Positions 37,573 through 46,365 of a stretch of DNA of 64,000 nt are shown in pieces. This DNA is from Mucilaginibacter robiniae (GTDB lineage Bacteria; Bacteroidota; Bacteroidia; Sphingobacteriales; Sphingobacteriaceae), in the NCBI RefSeq assembly GCF_012849215.1, contig NZ_CP051682.1:4712001-4776000 (forward strand), written 5' to 3'. How positions within the stretch are numbered: position 1 is the stretch's first letter; every line of letters starts with the position of its first letter. The notes under the pieces are model-generated. The model did no database searches and had not been told where the DNA came from. It worked only from the letters and a program-made list of their open reading frames with translations. A program made the position numbers and the translations under genes.

Positions 37573-38049
37573 ATGAGAAAGATAAATGCAGTTTTAATAG
37601 CAACTAGCCTGTTGGCTTTGTTTGCCTGCCAGAATATAAGCGGACAAAGCGCACAGCCTAAAGGCCCTAAAGGTAAACCCGTTGCCGAATGGAAAAAACA
37701 GCTGACACCTGATGAGTACTACATTATGGTAGAAAAAGGTACTGAACCGCCATTTCATAATGCCTACTACAATAATCATCAAAAAGGCGTATATGTAAGT
37801 GCTGCAACTGGCGAAGTGCTATTTAGCTCAGATAGTAAATTTGATAGTGGTACAGGTTGGCCAAGCTTTACCAAACCTGTTGATAAAAGCAAAGTTTTGC
37901 TGGTACGCGATGCAGATGGTGAGCGTACCGAAGTAGTTGAAAAAAGCACTGGTCTGCACTTAGGCCATGTATTTGACGATGGCCCGGCAGACCAGGGCGG
38001 CAAAAGATATTGTATGAATTCAGGAGCCCTGAAATTTATTAAAAAGTAA
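37573..38049 (+). CDS. msrB: Peptide methionine-R-sulfoxide reductase B, lipoprotein without the zinc site
   Basis: A 158-residue MsrB reducing the R-epimer of methionine sulfoxide. A lipoprotein signal (MRKINAVLIATSLLALFACQ, lipobox) places it outside the cytoplasm, as for MsrA at 15789. The catalytic motif is intact (GGKRYCMNSGALKF), as are FDSGTGWPSF and GLHLGHVFDDGP. The two zinc-binding C-x2-C pairs of most MsrB proteins are absent: the first would be in GVYVSAATGEVLF, which has no Cys. This is the known zinc-free subtype. Its last 11 bp overlap the convergent GIY-YIG gene. Confidence 0.94.
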   Translation: MRKINAVLIATSLLALFACQNISGQSAQPKGPKGKPVAEWKKQLTPDEYYIMVEKGTEPPFHNAYYNNHQKGVYVSAATGEVLFSSDSKFDSGTGWPSFTKPVDKSKVLLVRDADGERTEVVEKSTGLHLGHVFDDGPADQGGKRYCMNSGALKFIKK

Positions 38050-38395
38050 GTCGGTTTGCAGCTGCATTCATAGCAGGTCGCATATAAGGGCGCTTGCGCA
38101 CACTTTGTTCAATATTCAAATTAGTGGTCAGATCTAGCCAATTAGGATTTACAGATCTGATCATTTTTTCTTTCTGAGAGCGGGTAAAAGCACTTACAAA
38201 CTTAAACCTTTCCATTGCATCTTCTTCTGAGTTAATTTCCTCAAAATATACTAAACGACTTAGCTGTTGCGCTTGGTCAAAAAATAAAGTTGGCATTTCG
38301 CGGTAAAAATTAATGGTTTTTACCATGTCTGAACATAAGCCTACATGTAAGTTACTACGATTTCTGTCAGTAATAATATAAACGAACTGTTTCAT
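38039..38395 (-). CDS. GIY-YIG domain protein
   Basis: A 118-residue protein whose N-terminus fits the GIY-YIG nuclease fold: the first motif is FVYIIT in place of GIY and the second is LHVGLCS in place of YIG, followed by a helix with the usual position for the catalytic Arg occupied differently (DMVKTINFY). LVYFEEINSEEDAMERFKFV matches the next conserved helix (catalytic Glu region). Similar small proteins are common in Bacteroidota and are annotated as UvrC-like nucleases; catalytic competence is doubtful because the canonical Arg is not evident. It is divergent from the XRE/S24 regulator. Confidence 0.72.
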   Translation of the reverse strand: MKQFVYIITDRNRSNLHVGLCSDMVKTINFYREMPTLFFDQAQQLSRLVYFEEINSEEDAMERFKFVSAFTRSQKEKMIRSVNPNWLDLTTNLNIEQSVRKRPYMRPAMNAAANRLTF

Positions 38396-38426
38396 TTGAC
38401 AATATATTTTGCTAATTAAAATTTTG

Positions 38427-38469
38427 TTACTAATTTTATGAGCATAAATTTACTAACAATTTTAGTAAA
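38427..38469 (+). promoter_or_regulatory. Candidate operator of the XRE/S24 regulator
   Basis: The 84-bp divergent intergenic region holds an 8-bp perfect inverted repeat, TTTACTAA (38449-38456) and TTAGTAAA (38462-38469), with a 5-nt spacer; a further TTACTAA at 38427-38433; and a second small palindrome, TTTATG-AG-CATAAA (38435-38448). The cluster lies 10 nt before the regulator's ATG at 38480, the usual place for an autorepressor operator. Binding is inferred. Confidence 0.45.
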
Positions 38470-38479
38470 ATCAAATTTT

Positions 38480-39256
38480 ATGTCAATTATTTCATCAAAT
38501 ATTAAATTTCTACGGAAGAAAAAAGGGCTTACTCAGCAGCAATTTGCTGATGCTATAGGTATAAAACGTTCATTAGTAGGTGCATATGAGGAAGATCGTG
38601 CAGATCCTAAATATGATTTACTAAAAATAATAGCATCTTACTTTGAGGTAACTATTGATGACTTCATTAATGAAACCATTAATGAAAAATGGGCGCCTAA
38701 GCCTAAAGGTAATCCAGCCAACCTGCGTGTATTAAGTATTTCAGTTGATAGAGAAAACAACGAAAATATAGAAATGGTACCGGTTAAAGCCAGTGCCGGT
38801 TACCTGAACGGCTATGCTGATCCGGAATATGTAGCAGCGCTGCCTAAGTTTTATCTGCCCATGTTTAAACAAGGTACATATCGTGCCTTTGAAATCAAAG
38901 GCGATTCCATGTTACCCTTACCATCAGGCACCGTTGTGATTGGTGAATATGTAGAAAACTGGGCCGATGTTAAGGTGGGTGAAACTTATGTTGTTGTTTC
39001 TAAATCGGAAGGTGTAGTATATAAACGTGCCGGTAACCGTTTTCGTGAAAATAAAAAGTTGAAGTTGGTGTCTGATAATCCTATTTACGAACCTTACGAA
39101 ATAAGTAGTGATGATGTTGTTGAAATTTGGAAAGCGAAAGCCTATTTATCTACCCAGATGCCAATACCGCCAGCCGAACCCACCATGGAAAATTTAACCA
39201 GCATGATGACGTCTATGCAAAAATCAATTGCTAAATTACAGCAAAGCAACAATTAA
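38480..39256 (+). CDS. XRE-family repressor with LexA-like S24 peptidase domain
   Basis: A 258-residue cI/LexA-like regulator. Residues about 1-65 form an XRE helix-turn-helix (LRKKKGLTQQQFADAIGIKRSLVGAYEEDRADP). The C-terminal half is an S24 domain with the catalytic Ser in IKGDSMLPLPSGT and Lys in VVYKRAG, and an Ala-Gly cleavage-site candidate in KASAGYLNGY. Such repressors self-cleave on DNA damage and often control Y-family polymerase genes in Bacteroidota; one such polymerase lies at 53931 in this window, but not adjacent. An ATG at 38438 gives 14 more residues but falls inside the palindromic region, so 38480 is chosen. Confidence 0.88.
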   Translation: MSIISSNIKFLRKKKGLTQQQFADAIGIKRSLVGAYEEDRADPKYDLLKIIASYFEVTIDDFINETINEKWAPKPKGNPANLRVLSISVDRENNENIEMVPVKASAGYLNGYADPEYVAALPKFYLPMFKQGTYRAFEIKGDSMLPLPSGTVVIGEYVENWADVKVGETYVVVSKSEGVVYKRAGNRFRENKKLKLVSDNPIYEPYEISSDDVVEIWKAKAYLSTQMPIPPAEPTMENLTSMMTSMQKSIAKLQQSNN

Positions 39257-39316
39257 GTTACACGGATGCTATTAAACCATTAGCGTATATCTTTATCAAA
39301 AACTAAAAAATAAACG

Positions 39317-39700
39317 ATGAAAAAGATTTTATTGATGTGCTGCTTTGTGCTAGGTATCAGCGCAGTAAGTTTCGCTCAAGGCGGTGGTCGGCAACGTCCA
39401 ACTCCCGACGCTCAGGCTAAACAATTACAAACAGATTTAAAGTTAACTGACGATCAGTATGCTAAAGTATTATCGGTTTTTCAAGCTCAATCCAAATCAA
39501 TGGATAGCTTAATGACTGCTTCTAATGGCGACCGTCAAACCATGATGCAATCTATGCGTCCTTTGCGTCAGTCTTACAACACCAAAATCCAGGCTATCTT
39601 GACTGATGAGCAAAAAGCTACTTACCAAAAAATGATGCAAGAAAGAATCGAGAGAATGCGTCAGAATGGTGGCGGCGGTGCTCCTCCTTCACAAGAATAA
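39317..39700 (+). CDS. Small exported Spy/CpxP-like protein
   Basis: A 127-residue exported protein. A signal peptide (MKKILLMCCFVLGISAVSFAQ) precedes a helical domain with two LTxxQ-like motifs (DLKLTDDQYAKVL and ILTDEQKATYQKMM), the mark of Spy/CpxP periplasmic chaperone-like proteins and heavy-metal sensors, and a Gly/Pro-rich tail. A role in envelope stress is inferred from the family only. Monocistronic with a terminator at 39722-39746. Confidence 0.82.
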   Translation: MKKILLMCCFVLGISAVSFAQGGGRQRPTPDAQAKQLQTDLKLTDDQYAKVLSVFQAQSKSMDSLMTASNGDRQTMMQSMRPLRQSYNTKIQAILTDEQKATYQKMMQERIERMRQNGGGGAPPSQE

Positions 39701-39721
39701 TTCTATTAAAAATTTCTTTAG

Positions 39722-39746
39722 AAAGCGGCTATATGCCGCTTTTTTA
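39722..39746 (+). terminator. Terminator after the Spy-like gene
   Basis: AAAGCGGC (39722-39729), loop TATAT, GCCGCTTT (39735-39742) and a T run. Confidence 0.88.
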
Positions 39747-39753
39747 TTTTATA

Positions 39754-39761
39754 TAACTTTG
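39754..39761 (+). promoter_or_regulatory. -7 box in front of bioF
   Basis: TAACTTTG ends 5 nt before the TTG start of bioF. A -33 element would fall in the preceding terminator and is not seen as TTG. Confidence 0.4.
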
Positions 39762-39766
39762 TACTA

Positions 39767-40876
39767 TTGAACATACACGACTACATTGAACAAAAGCTAG
39801 CTGACCGACAAGCAGCCGGTACTTACCGCCAACTTAGGCCGGAAAGCTTACTCATTGATTTTTGCTCAAATGACTACTTGGGATTTGCCCGATCCGCTCG
39901 TTTATATAACCTGGTTGCTGAAGAAATTGCAAGCAGTAAATTGTTCAGTTCCGGCTCAACCGGCTCTCGCCTGCTGGCTGGTAATACCAGCTATGCTGAA
40001 GAATTAGAGCAAGAAATAGCTAACTATCATGAAGCTGAAGCCGGGTTGTTGTTTAATTCTGGCTATGATGCCAATGTAGGTTTACTATCCAGCCTGCCAC
40101 AACGTGGTGACACCGTAATACATGATGAACTGATTCATGCTTCTATAATCGATGGCATTCGCTTGAGCTATGCAAGTCGTTATAATTTCAAGCATAATGA
40201 TTTGAACAGCTTAGAAGAGAAGCTAAAACAAGCCAAAGGCAATATATATGTAGTTGTAGAGAGTATATATTCAATGGATGGTGATGCGGCACCTTTAACA
40301 GCCATATCAAAAATTTGCAAGCAGTACAACGCTGCACTAATTGTTGATGAAGCTCATGCCACCGGAGTACTCGGTAAAGGGTTAGTTAACCAATTAAACT
40401 TAGAAGCTAATGTTCTTGCTCGTGTAATTACTTTTGGTAAAGCATTGGGTTGCCATGGTGCTATTGTATTAGGCAACCAAAGTTTGCGGAACTACTTGGT
40501 TAATTTCGCACGATCTTTTATTTATACCACTGCTGCTCCTCTGCATCAGTTAGCTACCATTAAAATGGCGTACCGATTACTACAAGAAGATCAAGACAGC
40601 CTAAAGAAGCTTTACAAGAACATAAATCTATACACAAGTCAATTACCTAATTTTGCAACAAGCACAAGTGCAATACAAACTTTTATATTAGGCTCAAACG
40701 AAAAAGCTAAAGCAACGGCTTCTATGCTACAGCAACAAGGTATGGATGTAAGACCCATACTAAGTCCGACAGTTGCTGTGGGTACAGAGAGATTACGCAT
40801 TTGTTTACATGCTTATAATATGACCGATGAAATTATGAAGCTGACTAATTCATTAAACAATATTAACAATGTCTAA
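39767..40876 (+). CDS. bioF: 8-amino-7-oxononanoate synthase
   Basis: A 369-residue PLP enzyme joining pimeloyl thioester and alanine in biotin synthesis. FCSNDYLGFA, GSTGSRLLAGN, HDELIHASIIDGIRLS, VVESIYSMDGDAAPL, IVDEAHATGVLGKG and the Schiff-base lysine in ITFGKALGCHGA are intact. The start is a TTG (MNIHDYIEQKL); no in-frame ATG or GTG is nearby, and a promoter box ends 5 nt earlier. It overlaps bioD by 8 bp. Together with bioB at 2758 it covers three of the four late biotin steps; bioA is not in the window. Confidence 0.93.
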   Translation: MNIHDYIEQKLADRQAAGTYRQLRPESLLIDFCSNDYLGFARSARLYNLVAEEIASSKLFSSGSTGSRLLAGNTSYAEELEQEIANYHEAEAGLLFNSGYDANVGLLSSLPQRGDTVIHDELIHASIIDGIRLSYASRYNFKHNDLNSLEEKLKQAKGNIYVVVESIYSMDGDAAPLTAISKICKQYNAALIVDEAHATGVLGKGLVNQLNLEANVLARVITFGKALGCHGAIVLGNQSLRNYLVNFARSFIYTTAAPLHQLATIKMAYRLLQEDQDSLKKLYKNINLYTSQLPNFATSTSAIQTFILGSNEKAKATASMLQQQGMDVRPILSPTVAVGTERLRICLHAYNMTDEIMKLTNSLNNINNV

Positions 40877-41489
40877 TAACTCACCGCTGTTTGTTACTGG
40901 TATTGGTACCGATGTAGGTAAAACAGTAGTTTCGGCTATATTAGTCGAAAAACTTAAAGCTGATTACTGGAAACCCGTTCAGTCTGGCGATCTGGAAAAT
41001 AGTGATACTATGAAAGTACGCAACCTAGTTTCTAATCCAATTTCAAAGTTTCATCCCGAAACATACCGACTTACGCAGCCTTTATCACCCCATCAATCGG
41101 CAGCTATTGATGGCATCAAGATAGAACTTAATCACTTTAAACTTCCAGAAACTAATAATCAGCTGATTATTGAAGGTGCAGGAGGATTAATGGTTCCCCT
41201 AAATGATGAAACTTTCATTATCGATCTGATTCAGCACTTAAAAGCTGAAGTTGTGCTGGTTGTTAGGAACTACTTGGGGAGTATTAACCATACTTTGTTA
41301 TCACTAGAATTGTTAAAGCAAAAAAAAATCAAAGTCAAAGCTTTGATTTTTAATGGCGAGGAAAACGAGTCTAGTGAAATATTAATTAAAGGGCATTTGT
41401 CATTAAATACAAAAGCAATAAATACCCCATTATTAGACAAGCTGGAAGCTCATACTTTATCCTTTTTGTTGCAAAACGTTAACTTGTAG
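40869..41489 (+). CDS. bioD: Dethiobiotin synthetase
   Basis: A 206-residue ATP-dependent ligase closing the ureido ring of dethiobiotin. The P-loop FVTGIGTDVGKTVVSAIL, the substrate Lys segment YWKPVQSG, EGAGGLMVPLND and VRNYLGSINHTLLS are typical. It overlaps the 3' end of bioF by 8 bp, indicating translational coupling, and ends before a strong bidirectional terminator. Confidence 0.94.
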   Translation: MSNNSPLFVTGIGTDVGKTVVSAILVEKLKADYWKPVQSGDLENSDTMKVRNLVSNPISKFHPETYRLTQPLSPHQSAAIDGIKIELNHFKLPETNNQLIIEGAGGLMVPLNDETFIIDLIQHLKAEVVLVVRNYLGSINHTLLSLELLKQKKIKVKALIFNGEENESSEILIKGHLSLNTKAINTPLLDKLEAHTLSFLLQNVNL

Positions 41490-41523
41490 CAACTTAATTC
41501 TATTGTGATTGGTTTTGTATATT

Positions 41524-41563
41524 AAAAAGAAAAGCTGTTCTTTTAAGAACAGCTTTTCTTTTT
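41524..41563. terminator. Bidirectional terminator between bioD and susD-like gene
   Basis: A long perfect stem, about 18 bp, centred at 41543-41544 with core AAAAGCTGTTCTT/AAGAACAGCTTTT and A/T tails on both sides, between convergent genes. Confidence 0.9.
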
Positions 41564-41577
41564 GTTTTAGATGTAAA

Positions 41578-43071
41578 TTACCAACCTGGATTCTGTTTTA
41601 GATTAGTGTTTATAATTAAATCATTTGTTGGCAAACCCCAAGTAAACTTATTATCGTCAGCAGGAATTGCTAATACATCGTAACTAGTACCTCGCTGAAT
41701 AATGCTAGTGTTCTGAGGATCGTGTCTCGTAAATCCTTCATGATAACGTTTTAAGTCAAACAAACGGAAGCCTTCAAACGCTAGTTCGCGGAATCTTTCA
41801 TCTTTGATGTCTTGAATTAAAGTAGTACCACTTGATGATACAGTTGCAACTCCGCGAGCAGTTTTCAAAGCATTCAATGCTGTAAGTGCATTACCAGCAT
41901 TGCCTGATTTAGCTGCAGCTTCAGCAGCTATCAGGTATAACTCTGCAACACGAAATAGCTTTGGTGCTTGATAATAGTTAGTGTAAGTACCTGTAAACAG
42001 TGATATATTACCTGGATATTTGTTTACCAAATATATACCTTTAACTGTCTGGCCTGAAATCACCACGGTTTTTGGGTCAAAATAAACAGGCTTACGAATA
42101 TCGGTACTTGAATAAAAATCAACTACCCACTTTGAAGGGATAAAATCCGGAGCAAAGGTGTTGCTGCCGTTAGTAAGAAGTCCTAGGTAAATGTTGTTAA
42201 CATTCGGAACCTCAGTTGTATTATTCGCATTAAGTTGTACAATATCCTCTTGTTTGGCATCTGTACCCCAATATGCTTGGAAGTTTGCTGCAGTATTGTA
42301 CAACGGATAAGTTGTACGAGTAATTACAGTGTTAGCAGCAGTATAGGCGCCAGCCCAATCTTGCATATACAATCTTGTTCTAGCTTCTAACGCTAATGCT
42401 GCATCAATTGTAAAGGTTCTCGAACCTTGTGCCCCTGCCGTATTAGCTAAAAACGTTTTAGCATTGTTAATATCCGAGATGATTTGATCATACACCTGTT
42501 TAACAGTTGCACGGGAAGGCATAGCATCGATATCGTACTTAGTTAAAACCGGTACACCTAAGTCTGTTGAAGCAGTCGCAGATTCATAAGGCTTTGCAAA
42601 TCTTATAACTAAATTCAAATAGTAATATGCTCGAGCTAGATAAGCATCGCCTCTGTACTTGTTTAGGGTAGCAGCATCAGTTGAACTTGTAGTAGCAATA
42701 TTATCAAAGCCGGCTAAAGCAACATTAACATCTGTAATTGCATAGTAATAGCCACCCCAAGCGGTCGTAATCGCACCATCATCAGCCAAGAATGAATCAC
42801 CCCACCGGTGAGGAGAACCGTTTCGATTACCATAATCCAAACTGGCATTTAATTGATCGGCTTGTACATCCTGACTAATCATGTATGATCCATACACGCG
42901 ACCTCTCAATATACCATAAAGTCCGGCATCCCATGATTGAGCGTCTTTAAGTGTTTGAAAGGACTCAGTTACTTTAATTTGATTGTATGGTGTTAGGTCA
43001 AGCTTTTTGCAAGACGGAAATACTGCTATAGCAATAGCTCCCGCAACCAAACCTCTTATTATATTTTTCAT
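41578..43071 (-). CDS. SusD/RagB-family nutrient-binding outer-membrane lipoprotein
   Basis: A 497-residue lipoprotein (MKNIIRGLVAGAIAIAVFPSC, lipobox FPSC) with the SusD helical TPR-like fold: N-terminal DLTPYNQIKVTESFQTLKDAQ, YLARAYYYLNLVIRFAKPY, VYDQIISDINNAKTFL, and C-terminal FRVAELYLIAAEAAAKSGN, DERFRELAFEGFRLFDLKRYH. It is the surface lid that pairs with the TonB-dependent channel encoded upstream. It is 31 bp after that gene. No glycosidase, sigma or anti-sigma gene adjoins, so the ligand cannot be guessed. Confidence 0.95.
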   Translation of the reverse strand: MKNIIRGLVAGAIAIAVFPSCKKLDLTPYNQIKVTESFQTLKDAQSWDAGLYGILRGRVYGSYMISQDVQADQLNASLDYGNRNGSPHRWGDSFLADDGAITTAWGGYYYAITDVNVALAGFDNIATTSSTDAATLNKYRGDAYLARAYYYLNLVIRFAKPYESATASTDLGVPVLTKYDIDAMPSRATVKQVYDQIISDINNAKTFLANTAGAQGSRTFTIDAALALEARTRLYMQDWAGAYTAANTVITRTTYPLYNTAANFQAYWGTDAKQEDIVQLNANNTTEVPNVNNIYLGLLTNGSNTFAPDFIPSKWVVDFYSSTDIRKPVYFDPKTVVISGQTVKGIYLVNKYPGNISLFTGTYTNYYQAPKLFRVAELYLIAAEAAAKSGNAGNALTALNALKTARGVATVSSSGTTLIQDIKDERFRELAFEGFRLFDLKRYHEGFTRHDPQNTSIIQRGTSYDVLAIPADDNKFTWGLPTNDLIINTNLKQNPGW

Positions 43072-43102
43072 CTTTAATACTTTAGAAGTCTATCTTTTCT
43101 CT

Positions 43103-46090
43103 TTAGAATTTAATGTCTAAACCAACAGTATACTGTTTAGTGTTAGGGTTTGTACCTAAGGCTAAGTTGGAATCAACTTCTGGATCTGGACCTTTGTACT
43201 TAGTAACAGTAAATAAGTTACGTCCGGTCAAGAACACGTTTAAACCTTTAATAGCTTTAGTACGTTTAAGTACAGCTGAAGGAACAGCGTAACCTAAGGT
43301 TAATACTTTCATTCGCATAAAGCTGGCGTTTTCAATCAGACGTGAATCAAACTGAGTAAATTGTACACCGTATTTAGGGAAAGTAGTTACATCACCTGGG
43401 TTTTTCCAGTAATCAGTAACTGTTTTGTACTGATTATAACCTGGAAATTGGCTTGGATTTTCATAGAAATAACGGTCATTGTTGATCAGGTATTTACCCA
43501 GTGCATAGCTAAATTGTGCTGATAAGCTGAAGCCCATGTAGCCGGCATCTAAACCAAAACCACCAGTTGCTTTAGGGTTACGACGAATACCAGTGTTTTG
43601 TTGTAATGCAGCAGTGCTAAAGGTTGAGGTTACAGCACTTGCATCTTTGCGGGTTACACCTGGGTTAGTAGCATTTGGCAAATACCATTCAGGTAGGCCT
43701 GTCTGAGAATTAACACCTTTGAACACAGGGTATACAAAAGATACTGGCTGACCAACTACCCAAGCTACCCCAGTGCCTGATTGTACCCAGTAGTCTTTAC
43801 CTTGGAAAATTGAAAGAACCTTATCTTTATTTGTAGTAATATTCACGAATGGTCTTATATAAGCCCGTTTTGAATCATTCCTCCAAACATCAGCATTAAT
43901 ATCAATATCAAAACCTGTGTTTTTGTATTTACCCACGTTATTATAAACACTTGTAAAACCAACTACATACTGATAAGGTACAGCCAACAACATATTTGTT
44001 GTTATCTTATTGTAGTATGCTACGTCTAATCTGATTCTGTCTAAAATAGTAGCGTTAAAGCCCACAGTAGTATTTTGTTGTCTTTCCCAAGTTAAATTAG
44101 GGTTACCTGGTGCGGTAAGGCCATAACCAGTAGTTGCATTATAGGTATTAGTACCCGCTAACTGATAACTTAGATAGTTTTGGTCTGCAGATGTACCAAA
44201 ATCTGAGTTACCAGTACTACCTGTGCTAGCCCTTAATGATAAATCATTTAACCAGCTAACATCTTTTAGGAAGTTTTCTTGTTTAATTTTATACATACCA
44301 CCTACAGAGTAGAAAACCGCAGAACGATTGTTTGCTCCGAAGCGAGAAGATTTATCTTGACGGATTGAACCATCAATAAAGTAACGACTATTAAAATCGT
44401 AGCTTAAACGACCGAAGAATGAATGATAAGAATACTCCGTTTTACCTGAAGTCACTGCAATAGAATTTGGACCATTCTGTAGCAATAATACACGATCGTC
44501 GGTGATACCTGAAGAACCACCCTGGAAAGTTCTTGTTTGACTGTCCACAGATTCTTGACCGGCCAACAATGTAAAGTGATGGACAGTTTTCAAGTTAAAC
44601 TTGTACTCTGCGGTATTGGTTACAGTACGGGTATAATATCTTGTAAAGTATTCTGTTAAATTGCCGTTATTTATAGAACCTAGATAAGATGGTAAAAGAG
44701 CATAAGTTTCTCTTCTATCATAGGCATCCAAACCTGCTTGACTTTTCAAAGTCAATCCTTTAATTGGATTTAACTGAATATATCCAGTTGGATCTAATTG
44801 AATATTGTTGATATCATCAGGGTTTTTTGACAGACGATAACGGGGATTGTAGATGTTAGGGCCAGGTATGTAGGTATAATCGTTACCATTTGCATCTTTA
44901 GTGGCATAATAAGGAGCATATAAGAGGCCTAGACCACGTCCTAAGCTATTACTACCAAAAGGGTTAGTTTGGCGATAATCATTACCCATTGAAAGATTTA
45001 AACCAAACTGCAACCAATCATTAACAACAGAGTTTACATTTGAACGTAAAGTATATCGCTCATATTTGGAGCGCCACGCTAAACCTTCTTGTTTAAAATA
45101 ACCAGCAGAAGCATAGTAAGTGGTCTTACCACCACCACCTGAAACGGTAGCTGTTGATTGGAAAGTAGGTTGGTTGTCACGATAGAAAACTTTGTACCAC
45201 TTAGTATCAGTATTAGCACCATAAGTAGTACGAATAGCATCAGCCGCTGCTTGTGTTCTCTGCCCAACTTGCACTTGATAGCTTAATAGCTGATCAGCGT
45301 TCATCAGGCGATTAAAAAAGTCAAGATTTGCAAACTTGCTGATACCATATTGTGTAGTTACATCAATAGTGGCAGGACGATTAGTACTTCCTTTTTTAGT
45401 GGTTATATACAATACGCCGTTAGCTGCTCGTGAACCATAAATTGATGTGGAAGATGCATCACGTAAAGCTGAAATGCTTTCTATATCGTTAGGATTCAAA
45501 CTTAAAAAAGCATTTTGGTCAACTTGAATTCCATCTAACACATACAAAGGTGATGTGCTTGCGCTTAATGAGCCACTACCATTGATTCTAACTGAAGATA
45601 ACTGTGAAGGCTCACCTGATGAGGTAAAGATTTGCAAACCAGCAACCCGACCCTGTAATGCATCAAGGGCATTTGCTACAGGCTTATTCTGGATCTCTTT
45701 TGATGTAGCTGTAGCAACCTGACCTACTACGTTAGAGGCACGCTGACCTGAACCGTAACCAACAACTACTACATCATTCAACTGCTGATTGTCAGCTGCT
45801 AATTTAATATCCACTCTGCCTGATGTAGGAATAGCAACATCTTGAGTTACGAACCCGACAAAAGATACAGTAAGCGTTCGTGCATCGGCCGGAGCATTGT
45901 TAATGGTGAATGTTCCGTCAACACCTGTTGTAATACCTGTGGTACTACCTTTAACGCGAACAGATACTCCAGGTAAGGGTTGACCGTCGTCACTCCCGAT
46001 TACTCTTCCTGTAATTTTTCTACTTTGAGCCATTGCATAGTTCATGGCAAAAACACTCAAAGCAAGAAGAACAAGTAAAATTTTCTTCAT
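43103..46090 (-). CDS. SusC/RagA-family TonB-linked outer-membrane protein
   Basis: A 995-residue TonB-dependent channel. A signal peptide (MKKILLVLLALSVFAMNYAMAQ) is followed by a carboxypeptidase D-like regulatory beta domain (KITGRVIGSDDGQPLPGVSVRVKGS), a TonB box region (LNDVVVVGYG), a plug domain with the SusC signature PLYVLDGIQVD and SASIYGSRAANGVLYITTKKG-type segment, and a 22-strand barrel ending in YTVGLDIKF. It pairs with the SusD-like lipoprotein 31 bp downstream for TonB-driven import of a large substrate. The N-terminus has no sigma-interacting (STN) domain, so direct anti-sigma signalling is not expected. Confidence 0.96.
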   Translation of the reverse strand: MKKILLVLLALSVFAMNYAMAQSRKITGRVIGSDDGQPLPGVSVRVKGSTTGITTGVDGTFTINNAPADARTLTVSFVGFVTQDVAIPTSGRVDIKLAADNQQLNDVVVVGYGSGQRASNVVGQVATATSKEIQNKPVANALDALQGRVAGLQIFTSSGEPSQLSSVRINGSGSLSASTSPLYVLDGIQVDQNAFLSLNPNDIESISALRDASSTSIYGSRAANGVLYITTKKGSTNRPATIDVTTQYGISKFANLDFFNRLMNADQLLSYQVQVGQRTQAAADAIRTTYGANTDTKWYKVFYRDNQPTFQSTATVSGGGGKTTYYASAGYFKQEGLAWRSKYERYTLRSNVNSVVNDWLQFGLNLSMGNDYRQTNPFGSNSLGRGLGLLYAPYYATKDANGNDYTYIPGPNIYNPRYRLSKNPDDINNIQLDPTGYIQLNPIKGLTLKSQAGLDAYDRRETYALLPSYLGSINNGNLTEYFTRYYTRTVTNTAEYKFNLKTVHHFTLLAGQESVDSQTRTFQGGSSGITDDRVLLLQNGPNSIAVTSGKTEYSYHSFFGRLSYDFNSRYFIDGSIRQDKSSRFGANNRSAVFYSVGGMYKIKQENFLKDVSWLNDLSLRASTGSTGNSDFGTSADQNYLSYQLAGTNTYNATTGYGLTAPGNPNLTWERQQNTTVGFNATILDRIRLDVAYYNKITTNMLLAVPYQYVVGFTSVYNNVGKYKNTGFDIDINADVWRNDSKRAYIRPFVNITTNKDKVLSIFQGKDYWVQSGTGVAWVVGQPVSFVYPVFKGVNSQTGLPEWYLPNATNPGVTRKDASAVTSTFSTAALQQNTGIRRNPKATGGFGLDAGYMGFSLSAQFSYALGKYLINNDRYFYENPSQFPGYNQYKTVTDYWKNPGDVTTFPKYGVQFTQFDSRLIENASFMRMKVLTLGYAVPSAVLKRTKAIKGLNVFLTGRNLFTVTKYKGPDPEVDSNLALGTNPNTKQYTVGLDIKF

Positions 46091-46190
46091 TTGTTAATGT
46101 TTATGAGTTAATTAAATAGTTTGTGAGCGAAAAGTATGAATTATTTTTATTTTAACATACTCTTTTTTGAAAAAACAATATTTAATGAAG

Positions 46191-46208
46191 TACATTTTGA
46201 AAAATGTA
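46191..46208. repeat. 18-bp palindrome upstream of the susC-like gene
   Basis: TACATTTT-GA-AAAATGTA, an 8-bp perfect inverted repeat with a 2-nt centre, lies 101 nt upstream of the susC-like ATG and about 90 nt from the argS terminator. It could be a regulator-binding site. The rest of 46091-46299 is AT-rich with no gene. Confidence 0.45.
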
Positions 46209-46299
46209 ACTTTTGAGAAATCACATAATGTACTTGGATGCCTTACTTAACACAATCTTCAATAATATATTTTCTAAATACCAATTGTTTATAAAAGTG

Positions 46300-46328
46300 A
46301 AAGGGCTGCTATTTATCGCAGCCCTTTT
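46300..46328 (-). terminator. Terminator after argS
   Basis: AAAGGGCTGC (46300-46309) pairs with GCAGCCCTTT (46318-46327), an 8-nt loop. It is 38 nt past the argS stop codon on the minus strand. Confidence 0.82.
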
Positions 46329-46365
46329 ACTTTTCGAAAATTACCTTAAATAAGGATCCTAGAGT

